Below are positions 1 through 5,730 of a DNA stretch of 5,730 nt, piece by piece. Source of the DNA: an uncultured Armatimonadota bacterium. Its GTDB lineage: Bacteria; Armatimonadota; Armatimonadia; Armatimonadales; Armatimonadaceae. A program made the translations under genes and the position numbers. Each line of letters starts with the position of its first letter. The first letter of the stretch is position 1. The notes under the pieces are model-generated. The model ran no database searches. It had not been told where the DNA came from and worked only from the letters and a program-made list of their open reading frames with translations. The stretch is from contig CAIYBQ010000446.1 in assembly GCA_903924445.1 (NCBI GenBank), positions 1 to 5,730 of the forward strand, in the 5' to 3' direction.

Positions 1-66
1 CAAGCCCCGGATGTTGCGATAAAGACTACGAAACCGACAACAACGAGGGAGACCGGCAAGAAATGA
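1..66 (+). CDS. 3' end of an unidentified gene upstream of the GspC/PilP-like gene (partial)
   Basis: Reading frame 1 is open from the first base to a TGA at 64-66 and encodes 21 residues, QAPDVAIKTTKPTTTRETGKK. The tail is rich in Thr, Lys and Pro and looks like a disordered C-terminus. Its stop overlaps the next start as ATGA (63-66), the same junction seen between the next two genes, which is the main reason to believe it is coding. By position before a PilP/GspC-like gene and a secretin, it could be a PilO/GspM-like or PilN/GspL-like inner-membrane assembly protein. That is inference from gene order only, because no domain is visible in this fragment. Confidence 0.6.
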   Translation, partial: QAPDVAIKTTKPTTTRETGKK

Positions 67-692
67 AGTTGAAACTAAGCCGGCCAGTGATTTATATTGC
101 CGTTGCGGCAGCGATTGGCGCTGGTGTGTACTTGTATACGGAACCTGCTGCTGTTGTAAAAAAGCCTACCGTGAAAAAGTCGGTGCTACGGCAAACCGAG
201 GGTATTGCTGGGATTTTGCCGGAGGATTACGAGCTAAAGTTCGCAGCAGTTGCCCCATCTGGACGGGATTTGTTTCGCCCCCTAGTTGCTCGAACGACAA
301 CAACGCGGGGTGCTGGGGATGACAGTGGATTTGGTAGCGGTGGATGGCGTTTGACGGGTATCTCCATTGTAAATGGCCAGCGTCAGGCGACGGTCGAGAG
401 CACGAATGGTGATCTTGCATCTCTTAGATTAGGTCAGACATTCGATGGCTACATCGTTCGGGCGATTAGTGACTTGGATGTAACAATTGAGGGCACCGAT
501 GGCAAGCGTGAAAAGTTAAGGTTTGTGGACCCGACAGTTGTGGAGCCTGAACCAGTACGAACAAATACCGCGCCTCAGCCGTCTGTAACACCAAGTACTC
601 CGGCAGATATGCAGTCATCTGCCCCAGCAACCGATTTAGGAAATGCGAATAACAACCAGCGACGACGAAATCGCAACCAAGGAAATCAATGA
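63..692 (+). CDS. GspC/PilP-like inner-membrane protein of a type II secretion / type IV pilus system
   Basis: This 209-residue protein probably links the inner-membrane assembly platform to the secretin encoded next. A short basic N-terminus (MKLKLSRP) precedes one hydrophobic segment at about residues 8-25, predicting a single-pass protein with its bulk in the periplasm. Residues 68-73 read RDLFRP, close to the D-P-F-R-P-type motif often seen just before the homology region of GspC/PilP proteins. A compact beta-rich stretch follows at about 94-154, starting GWRLTGI and containing a NGQRQATVES turn and LRLGQTFDGY, as expected of a GspC homology-region or PilP fold. There is no PDZ domain. 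Residues 155-209 are a disordered Pro/Ser/Thr tail ending in an Asn/Arg-rich stretch. The start overlaps the upstream stop; GAGGGAG at 45-51 is a possible, somewhat distant, ribosome binding site. Family placement rests on architecture and neighbours, so GspC versus PilP is undecided. Confidence 0.65.
   Translation: MKLKLSRPVIYIAVAAAIGAGVYLYTEPAAVVKKPTVKKSVLRQTEGIAGILPEDYELKFAAVAPSGRDLFRPLVARTTTTRGAGDDSGFGSGGWRLTGISIVNGQRQATVESTNGDLASLRLGQTFDGYIVRAISDLDVTIEGTDGKREKLRFVDPTVVEPEPVRTNTAPQPSVTPSTPADMQSSAPATDLGNANNNQRRRNRNQGNQ
679..683 (+). promoter_or_regulatory. Ribosome binding site of the secretin gene
   Basis: AAGGA lies 5 nt before the ATG at 689 and 11 nt before the next in-frame ATG at 695, which favours 689 as the start. 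The site sits inside the last codons of the preceding gene, consistent with coupled translation through the ATGA overlap at 689-692. Confidence 0.6.
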
Positions 693-3349
693 ATATGAAG
701 CACATTAGCCGTTTAGCATCGCTTGTTGCGTTAGGTGTTTTCGTTCCGGCCATCGCCAATGCGCAGGTTGACTATTTCGCTGACATGGGTGCAACAAAGC
801 AGCCTTGGGAGAACTTCAAGCTGAATGCAAAGACCACGGTCAAGCTTGATTTTCGGAATGCCAGTGTGGATGCGGTCCTCAAAGTCTTCTCGGATGCCAG
901 TGGTGTGGCAATTCTAAAGGATCCTGCTCTCGTTGGGGGGCTTTCGATTCAGAGCCCTAAGCCACAGAATCTAAAAGATGCTTTCGCGATGCTGAATTCA
1001 GCATTGGGCTTGCGGAATTTTGAGATCAAAAAGGATGGCAATTTCCTTGTCGTCAAAGCGAAACCGCAGGCTAACCGCGGTGGTAACACCCGTGGCGGCT
1101 TTGGTGGTTTTTCAGGATTTGGCGGCGCTCCCGGTGGTGATACCGGTGCAGCGGCGACCGGGATGGGTGGCTTTGATCTCTCCCGTTTGGGTGGATCGAC
1201 GTCTCAAATCAAGACGTACCAGCTGAAGTTTTCGAATGCAACGCAGGTTGCTCGTATTGTAAATGAAGTCTTCCAAAACTCGGGTCAGGACCCGCTTGGC
1301 GGCATTATGTCGATGCTTGGTGGAATGGGTGGAAACCCTTCGCCAGGAACGTCAATCACCATCCCCGGTGGAGCGGCTGTGGTCGCTCCTGGACGTGGAC
1401 CAAGTGCAGAACCAGATCCTGTAATCGCAGCTCCTGAACCTCAACGCGGTGGATTCGGCGGTACTGGAGGTGGATTCAATCCGTTCCAGTTTGGACGTGG
1501 TGGTGGTGGCACCACTGGTTTCGGCGGAATGGGCGGATTTGGAGGTTTCGGACGTGGTGGTGGTAACACCGTTGTCCGTGCATCCGCGGATGACTACTCC
1601 AACTCAGTGATCATCAACGCCCCTGCTAAAGAGCAGGAGCAAGTCTCGAAGTTGATCGATGAGATCGATCGCCAGACAGATCAGCCACAAGCGAGCCGTG
1701 TCTTCCGACTTGAGTTTGCAACAGCGACTGACCTTGTTTCGGTTCTCCAGAATGTTCTGCAAAGCAATGCTGTACGTGGTCGTGGTGGACAGACGACCGG
1801 TGCCACAGGTGGCGGTGGATTCGGCGGCTTTGGCGGTGGCTTTGGTGGGTTTGGTGGCGGAAACAACGCACGCCAGCAAGGCGGAAGTGTTGTTGCTGAA
1901 ACGAGAACGAACTCAGTTGTTGTTACAACGACCACGGAAAACCTGATGATCGTCGAGCGGGTTATCAAGGAACTTGACAAAGAGATCACTGTCTCGAACA
2001 GTACGTTTGTAGTCTCACTGGACAATGCGCGCGCAGATGCGATTGCTAACCTCATCAATCAGAGCTTTGGTGGTAGAACCCAGGGCGGCACGACGAATGC
2101 TCGTTCCACCGGTGCGCAAGGCAGAACCGGCGCAGCCGGAGCTGCTGGTGCAGGCGGCGCAGGTGGCGGTGGACGTTCAGGACCAAGTGCAGATGCAATG
2201 GCCCTCTCAATGGCGGACCCGGATGCCGATGCAGGTGAGCTTGCTACCAGCGTTTCTGTTCAGCAAGGCGGCCTGTTTGGTCTATTCGGCGGCGGCGGTG
2301 GTCAGAACTTTGGACAAGGTGGCAACCGTAATGGAGCATCGACATCAGGGGTTCAAACAACCGTTGATGAAAATGGTCGTGTTGTAGCTACCCGTAACCT
2401 TCAAGGGCAGGTCACGGCGATCCCCGATGTCAACACGAACAGTGTGATTATCGTGACATCCCCTGCGAACAAGGCGTTGCTTCAGAGCATCGTCGATCAG
2501 CTCGACAAAATCCCGCAGCAGGTCATGATTGAAACGTTGATCGTTGAGGCAAGCCTTGATGCGACAGCAAAGCTTGGAGTTGAGTGGAACTTCAACCAGA
2601 AGTCAGTGCTTGGAGATGTAACAACAAAGGGAACTGGGTCTTCATCGTTTGGTGATGCAGCCCGTACGACACAACCTCAAGGGATGCGCTACACACTTAC
2701 AGGAACGCAATATGGTGCATTCCTGCAGGCTGTACAAACTGATGCAAACTTTGAAGTTCTGAGTAAGCCCCGGATTTTCACATCCAATAACTCAACCGCA
2801 GAAATCAACATCAGCCAATCGCTTCCATACGTGTTGTCGCAGCAAACCAATATCAATGGAAACCTGACGTTTAACTACGCCTTCCTTGATGTCGGAATCA
2901 TTCTCACCGTAACACCGCGTATTACCCAGAATGGTTATGTCACGATGGATGTTACACAAACAGCCAACGACTTTGTGCGCTACACAGAGTTCAATGCTCC
3001 CGTTGTAAACCAACGTGAAGCTCAAACGACTGTTTCTGTGAAGGATGGCGAGACGGTTGTGATTGGTGGAATCATCAAGAACAGCATTTCGACAACTACG
3101 AACAAGCTGCCTATTCTTGGTGACATCCCAATCCTTGGCAATCTGTTCAAGTCCAATGTTCAGACGAAGAGTAAGACAGAGCTTCTGGTCTTCCTGACTC
3201 CGCGGATTATCAGGGACAACGTTGAAGCTGCAAAGCTGCGTGATGACACAGTCAAGCAGATGGCTCCTCAATCACAAGGACGTATCAAGAAGGAAATCGA
3301 GTCGAACAAGCCTGTCAAGGGCGTGACCGTTACACCAGAAAAACCGTAA
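689..3349 (+). CDS. Secretin, GspD/PilQ family, with Gly-rich inserts in its N-domains
   Basis: This 886-residue protein should form the outer-membrane ring through which a type II secretion system or type IV pilus exports its substrate. A signal peptide covers residues 1-25, with likely cleavage at ANA|QV. Domains in order: N0 at about 47-125 (VKLDFRNASVDAVLKVFSDA); N1 at about 173-330; N2 at about 334-432; N3 at about 438-608; and the secretin core at about 612-843. Core hallmarks are QVMIETLIVEA (611-621), VLSKPRI (690-696), VSVKDGETVVIGGI (782-795), the LPILGDIPILGNLF segment and the closing LLVFLTPRII (832-841). Three N1-type repeats after N0 make it GspD-like rather than a classic PilQ, and no AMIN domain is visible. 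It is longer than a typical GspD (about 650-700 residues) because of Gly-rich inserts. The Lys-rich tail (844-886) shows no recognisable pilotin-binding S-domain. It overlaps the preceding gene by 4 nt and ends 21 nt before a strong terminator. Confidence 0.95.
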   Translation: MNMKHISRLASLVALGVFVPAIANAQVDYFADMGATKQPWENFKLNAKTTVKLDFRNASVDAVLKVFSDASGVAILKDPALVGGLSIQSPKPQNLKDAFAMLNSALGLRNFEIKKDGNFLVVKAKPQANRGGNTRGGFGGFSGFGGAPGGDTGAAATGMGGFDLSRLGGSTSQIKTYQLKFSNATQVARIVNEVFQNSGQDPLGGIMSMLGGMGGNPSPGTSITIPGGAAVVAPGRGPSAEPDPVIAAPEPQRGGFGGTGGGFNPFQFGRGGGGTTGFGGMGGFGGFGRGGGNTVVRASADDYSNSVIINAPAKEQEQVSKLIDEIDRQTDQPQASRVFRLEFATATDLVSVLQNVLQSNAVRGRGGQTTGATGGGGFGGFGGGFGGFGGGNNARQQGGSVVAETRTNSVVVTTTTENLMIVERVIKELDKEITVSNSTFVVSLDNARADAIANLINQSFGGRTQGGTTNARSTGAQGRTGAAGAAGAGGAGGGGRSGPSADAMALSMADPDADAGELATSVSVQQGGLFGLFGGGGGQNFGQGGNRNGASTSGVQTTVDENGRVVATRNLQGQVTAIPDVNTNSVIIVTSPANKALLQSIVDQLDKIPQQVMIETLIVEASLDATAKLGVEWNFNQKSVLGDVTTKGTGSSSFGDAARTTQPQGMRYTLTGTQYGAFLQAVQTDANFEVLSKPRIFTSNNSTAEINISQSLPYVLSQQTNINGNLTFNYAFLDVGIILTVTPRITQNGYVTMDVTQTANDFVRYTEFNAPVVNQREAQTTVSVKDGETVVIGGIIKNSISTTTNKLPILGDIPILGNLFKSNVQTKSKTELLVFLTPRIIRDNVEAAKLRDDTVKQMAPQSQGRIKKEIESNKPVKGVTVTPEKP
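1073..1201 (+). repeat. Gly-rich low-complexity stretch between secretin N0 and N1
   Basis: This codes for residues 129-171, made of GGF/GFGG units and a more mixed Gly/Ala part. It replaces the short linker usual between N0 and N1. The reading frame is intact throughout. Confidence 0.7.
1280..1570 (+). repeat. Gly-rich insert in secretin N1
   Basis: This codes for about residues 198-294. It interrupts N1 between the helix ending VARIVNEVFQN and the strand pair starting VVRASADDYSNSVIINA. It begins with a Met/Gly part, passes through a Pro-rich middle (PDPVIAAPEPQRGG) and ends in FGG/GRGGGG units. Confidence 0.75.
1772..1885 (+). repeat. Gly-rich insert in secretin N2
   Basis: This codes for about residues 362-399. 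It lies between the helix LVSVLQNVLQSNA and the strand SVVAETRTNSVVV, the same place as the N1 insert. The core is a run of GGFGG units. Confidence 0.75.
2069..2380 (+). repeat. Gly/Ala-rich insert in secretin N3
   Basis: This codes for about residues 461-564. It lies between the helix DAIANLINQSF and the strands VTAIPDVNTNSVIIV. It differs from the other inserts: a Gly/Ala/Arg part, then an acidic Ala-rich part (residues 501-517), then LFGLFGGGGG and an Asn/Gly stretch. Confidence 0.75.
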
Positions 3350-3370
3350 CGGGAGACTTCCTAAATAAGC

Positions 3371-3406
3371 AAAGCGCTCATGTCAGTCGACATGGGCGCT
3401 TTTTTT
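3371..3406 (+). terminator. Intrinsic terminator of the secretin operon
   Basis: A 14-bp stem pairs 3371-3384 with 3389-3402 around a 4-nt loop (AGTC), with one G-T wobble (3378/3395). The 3' arm runs into seven T residues (3400-3406). It starts 21 nt after the secretin stop. Read from the - strand the stem is followed by only three T, so it should act mainly on the + strand operon rather than on convergent smpB. Confidence 0.92.
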
Positions 3407-3515
3407 CATAGTTATGGTTGAGAGAATCCAGAACTGATTCTAAGACCTGCGAGAGAGGAATCGCACGGCTCGTATGTTTTTGCAAACCCCAACGAATTCG
3501 ACCACCAGAACACGA

Positions 3516-3998
3516 TTAACCGCGACCAAAGACCTCGCGCCGCGCTTCTCGTTCCACATCACGTTCCTTAATCGATTCCCGCTTATCGTAAAGCTTCTTA
3601 CCCCGCGCTATCGCAAGCTCAAGCTTGGCAAAGCCACGTTCAAAAACGATGGTCAGAGGCACTAACGCTAGACCCTTTAGCTGCGTAAGTCCTTGGAGAC
3701 GGTCAATTTGCGCACGCTTCAACAATAATTTTCGACTGCGAATCGGAGGGACATTAGAGCGGTTACCCTCGAGATGAGGCGAAATGTGCATCTTGTGCAA
3801 CCAGATCTCACCATTCTCAACTTTGGCATAAGCAGCTACCATGGTGGCCTTACCAGCCCTAAGGGATTTGACCTCAGTTCCGACTAAGACGATACCTGCC
3901 GTAAGCACATCATCGATGTGATATTCGTGTCGCGCCCGTCGGTTCTGTGCCACAACGTAGCGGCCACCATCTTTTCCAACCGCCTTGTTATCTGACAT
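3516..3998 (-). CDS. smpB: SsrA-binding protein SmpB (trans-translation)
   Basis: SmpB binds tmRNA (SsrA) and brings it to stalled ribosomes in the cytoplasm, so that the incomplete peptide is tagged for proteolysis and the ribosome is freed. The 160-residue length is normal for the family. Family motifs appear in order: NRRARHEYHI (19-28), GTEVKSLRAGK (40-50), NGEIWLHKMHI (62-72), RSRKLLL (87-93), LKGLALVPL (107-115) and GKKLYDKR (133-140). A basic C-terminal tail follows (ESIKERDVEREARRE), the part that enters the mRNA channel of the decoding centre. A Val (83) stands where many homologues have His in the NxHxPxRxRKLLL stretch. The ATG is preceded on this strand by GAGGG 9 nt upstream. The gene converges on the secretin operon and diverges from the transporter. 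No ssrA gene is recognisable in the window. Confidence 0.97.
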   Translation of the reverse strand: MSDNKAVGKDGGRYVVAQNRRARHEYHIDDVLTAGIVLVGTEVKSLRAGKATMVAAYAKVENGEIWLHKMHISPHLEGNRSNVPPIRSRKLLLKRAQIDRLQGLTQLKGLALVPLTIVFERGFAKLELAIARGKKLYDKRESIKERDVEREARREVFGRG

Positions 3999-4007
3999 TC
4001 TTCAAAC

Positions 4008-4012
4008 CCTCA
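4008..4012 (-). promoter_or_regulatory. Ribosome binding site of smpB
   Basis: GAGGG on the - strand lies 9 nt before the smpB ATG (3998-3996), a normal spacing. It supports the 160-residue start. Confidence 0.6.
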
Positions 4013-4102
4013 AACTACAACGACCCGAGATACCTATATATTACATCGCGTGAAACCACGCCGTGTGACAACAGACATCTCCTACCTGTTGGTATTGCCG
4101 TG

Positions 4103-4108
4103 TATTAT
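4103..4108 (+). promoter_or_regulatory. Possible -10 element of the transporter gene (leaderless geometry)
   Basis: TATTAT lies 6 nt before the ATG at 4115, and no Shine-Dalgarno-like sequence lies between or just before. A transcript starting about 7 nt past this box would begin at or next to the ATG, as in leaderless genes that carry TAnnnT at this distance. No convincing -35 box is visible about 17 nt upstream, so this is a weak call. The rest of the divergent gap (3999-4114) has an AT-rich patch at 4035-4043 that could serve smpB on the other strand. Confidence 0.3.
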
Positions 4109-4114
4109 GCGTGC

Positions 4115-5614
4115 ATGCAAGATGACAGCGGTACAAAGGTCTTACAAAACGAGAGCGAGGAAAGCGTACTCGCCGACCTTGGTTATGAACAACAGCTTGA
4201 TCGTAGACTCTCCCAATTTTCCAACTTTGCTGTTTCATTCAGCATCATCAGTATTCTCACCGGCGGTGTGAACTCTGTTGCCCAAGTCACGAGTGGCGTC
4301 GGAGGGGCTGGAATCGGAATCGGATGGCCGCTCGGTTGTCTTCTGTCCGGAGTGTTTGCCGTTGGTATGGCGCAGATATCATCCTCTTTCCCGACCGCCG
4401 GAGGGCTCTACCACTGGGCAACCATCCTGGGTAATCGCTTCATCGGATGGATCACGGCCTGGCTGAATATTTTTGGACTGATCACCGTTCTTGCATCGAT
4501 CAATGCCGGTGCTTGGAACTTCTTTGTCGGTGCGTTTGGTAAAGATCTTCCGCTTCCCCAGTCACCGTTTGTCTCTATCGCTGCCGTCACACTCATCACT
4601 ACGCTCCAAGCGGCAATCAATGCACGGGGCATACGGATTACAAGTAAACTAACAGACCTCAGTGGCTATCTTTTGTTGGTGACAACGGTGGTGGCAAGCA
4701 TCTTTCTTCTGGCGAAATCCGGCCCGCTTCCCTTTCATCGGCTTGTGGAATTCACGAATAGTACGGGTGCGGCAGGCGCGGATGTCTGGCCAAAAGTCAG
4801 TACATCGTGGGCATTCCTATTGGGACTCCTACTCCCCATCTATACAATCACTGGCTACGATGGGTCAGCTCATACGAGTGAAGAAACGCGGAATGCATCC
4901 ACTACGGTGCCGAAAGCGATCATCAGCAGCGTCTTCTGGGCATTTCTTGCTGGCTGGCTTTTGCTTGTATCCATTGTTCTAGCAATTCCAGATATGAAAG
5001 AAGCTGCAACGCAAGGTTGGAATGTGTTCTTTTGGGTTCTTGAAAAACGGTTACCGGATGCTATTCGGTACCCTATTCTGGGTTCTGTCCTCGTTTGCCA
5101 GCTGCTTTGTGGACTTGCAACAGTAACAAGTGCAAGCCGAATGACGTTCGCCTTTGCCCGTGATGGTGGACTCCCGTTCAGCAAATCACTTGCAACCGTT
5201 GGTGCGACAAGTAAGGCCCCCGATGTAGCTATCTGGGCCACCGCCGCGGTCACATCGGTGTTTATGGCTGTGGCGACATTGACGAACATCAAGGGCGTAT
5301 CCGTCTACGCCGTCGTGGTTTCATGCGCGGTGATCTTCCTGTTCCTGACCTATGCGATTCCACTTGTGCTGGGTGGCTTTGCGTTGGGCGGCAAAAAGTG
5401 GCCTCAACCAGGAAAATGGAACATCGGTGTAATCCCATTCAAGATACTTTCAGGCGTTGTAGCAATCGCACTACTGTTGATTACCTACATCGGTATTCAA
5501 CCGCCAAATCAATGGGCTCTGACTGTCCTGATCGCAACCCTTGGCCTGTTGACGACGCTTTGGTTTACAATCCAAAGAAACACCTACAAAGGTCCTCCGA
5601 ACTTCCACGCATAG
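4115..5614 (+). CDS. APC-superfamily permease, amino acid/choline transporter (ACT) type
   Basis: This 499-residue cytoplasmic-membrane protein should take up an amino acid, a related amine (such as GABA or a polyamine) or choline by cation-coupled transport. The substrate cannot be read from the sequence. Placement rests on ACT-type motifs: DLGYEQQLDRRLSQFSNFAV at 21-40 leading into helix 1 (FSIISILTGG); FPTAGGLYHWA (92-102) after helix 2; GYDGSAHTSEET (247-258) next to helix 6; and SASRMTFAFARDGGLPFS (339-356). About 12 hydrophobic segments span residues 35-485, and the length is normal. The frame is open back to an ATG at 3947, but that start lies within smpB on the other strand and adds 56 residues unlike the family. 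The ATG at 4115 places the conserved DLGYEQ segment about 20 residues in, as in relatives. GTG at 4100 is an alternative. No Shine-Dalgarno precedes either start. It is probably a single-gene unit. Confidence 0.9.
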   Translation: MQDDSGTKVLQNESEESVLADLGYEQQLDRRLSQFSNFAVSFSIISILTGGVNSVAQVTSGVGGAGIGIGWPLGCLLSGVFAVGMAQISSSFPTAGGLYHWATILGNRFIGWITAWLNIFGLITVLASINAGAWNFFVGAFGKDLPLPQSPFVSIAAVTLITTLQAAINARGIRITSKLTDLSGYLLLVTTVVASIFLLAKSGPLPFHRLVEFTNSTGAAGADVWPKVSTSWAFLLGLLLPIYTITGYDGSAHTSEETRNASTTVPKAIISSVFWAFLAGWLLLVSIVLAIPDMKEAATQGWNVFFWVLEKRLPDAIRYPILGSVLVCQLLCGLATVTSASRMTFAFARDGGLPFSKSLATVGATSKAPDVAIWATAAVTSVFMAVATLTNIKGVSVYAVVVSCAVIFLFLTYAIPLVLGGFALGGKKWPQPGKWNIGVIPFKILSGVVAIALLLITYIGIQPPNQWALTVLIATLGLLTTLWFTIQRNTYKGPPNFHA

Positions 5615-5693
5615 ACAACATTTTGCGCGGCTCATCCTGGATGGTCGTGAAGATCACATAGCCTTCACGACCATTCGTATTGAGCACTGACAT
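5565..5693 (-). CDS. Possible small protein or 3' end of a gene beyond the window (doubtful)
   Basis: This - strand frame starts at ATG 5693, with GGGAGG (5705-5700) 6 nt upstream at ideal spacing. It runs 42 residues, beginning MSVLNTNGREGYVIFTTIQD and ending LCRCFFGL, to a TAA at 5567-5565. The frame is also open upstream to the window edge, so it could instead be the end of a longer gene. It overlaps the last 50 nt of the transporter on the opposite strand and spans the inverted repeat at 5641-5674, both of which count against it. I recognise no family. Confidence 0.18.
   Translation of the reverse strand: MSVLNTNGREGYVIFTTIQDEPRKMLSMRGSSEDLCRCFFGL
5641..5674. repeat. Perfect 12-bp inverted repeat downstream of the transporter
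   Basis: ATGGTCGTGAAG (5641-5652) pairs perfectly with CTTCACGACCAT (5663-5674) around a 10-nt spacer, starting 26 nt after the transporter stop. Neither side is followed by a T-run, so it is not a classic intrinsic terminator. It could protect the transcript's 3' end, assist termination in either direction, or be an operator for a gene to the right. Confidence 0.75.
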
Positions 5694-5730
5694 GGGCAAC
5701 CTCCCACCTAACGAAAGGGAAAGACATTGG

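Noticed and set aside
1..24. Similarity between the QAPDVAI fragment at the window start and KAPDVAIW in the transporter (about 5214-5237)
   Set aside because: Only about seven residues match and the surrounding sequence differs completely. The operon context explains the fragment better than a partial transporter copy.
1604..2387. Several open frames on both strands opposite or within the secretin's Gly-rich regions
   Set aside because: They are by-products of GGN-rich codons, which keep other frames free of stops. The secretin frame has continuous domain content and a signal peptide; the others have none.
2792..3271. A 159-codon - strand frame opposite the secretin core
   Set aside because: It lies wholly over the conserved secretin core and its translation resembles no family.
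3371..3406. The terminator hairpin as a bidirectional terminator for smpB
   Set aside because: On the - strand the stem is followed by only three T residues, and it lies more than 100 nt past the smpB stop. Strong evidence exists only for the + strand.
3411..3515. Possible tRNA or tmRNA in the gap before smpB, suggested by TGCGA/TCGCA and the GGTCGAATTCG stretch on the - strand
   Set aside because: No acceptor stem, no properly spaced T-arm and anticodon arm, and no tmRNA 5' or 3' consensus could be assembled on either strand.
3947..4114. N-terminal extension of the transporter starting at ATG 3947
   Set aside because: It lies partly over the 5' end of smpB on the other strand, adds 56 residues with no family resemblance, and would leave the conserved DLGYEQ segment far from the N-terminus. 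The ATG at 4115 fits the family.

Overview
The window holds the end of one operon, a convergent housekeeping gene and a divergent transporter. On the + strand lie the 3' tip of an unidentified gene (1-66), a small single-pass membrane protein of GspC/PilP type (63-692) and a large secretin of GspD/PilQ type (689-3349). Each junction is an ATGA stop/start overlap, so the three are very probably one translationally coupled operon. The operon closes with a strong intrinsic terminator at 3371-3406. On the - strand is smpB (3516-3998), the tmRNA-binding protein of ribosome rescue. Divergent from it, on the + strand, is a 12-helix APC-superfamily transporter of the amino acid/choline (ACT) type (start placed at 4115, end 5614). 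A perfect 12-bp inverted repeat lies just past the transporter.

The organism is a bacterium with an outer membrane, because it encodes a secretin with a signal peptide. Base composition looks moderate and even across the genes. Secretins with long glycine-rich inserts occur in non-proteobacterial diderms such as Armatimonadota, Planctomycetota and Verrucomicrobiota, and one of these is my best guess. I cannot fix the phylum from this sequence alone.

The first three genes belong to one envelope machine, a type II secretion system or type IV pilus. The order (unknown tail, small membrane protein, secretin) matches the end of a pilMNOPQ-like cluster. The secretin itself has the GspD layout of N0, N1, N2, N3 and secretin core. 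Its most unusual property is a Gly-rich stretch between N0 and N1, followed by a Gly-rich insert at the same structural position inside each of N1, N2 and N3. smpB and the transporter show no functional link to the secretion genes or to each other.

Intergenic stretches are short. 3407-3515 holds only weak hairpins and no RNA gene I can identify. 3999-4114 is the divergent promoter region. 5615-5730 holds the inverted repeat and a possible small - strand reading frame that reaches the window edge. I see no mobile element, CRISPR array, tRNA or rRNA. I found no clearly new system here; the secretin inserts are the best lead.
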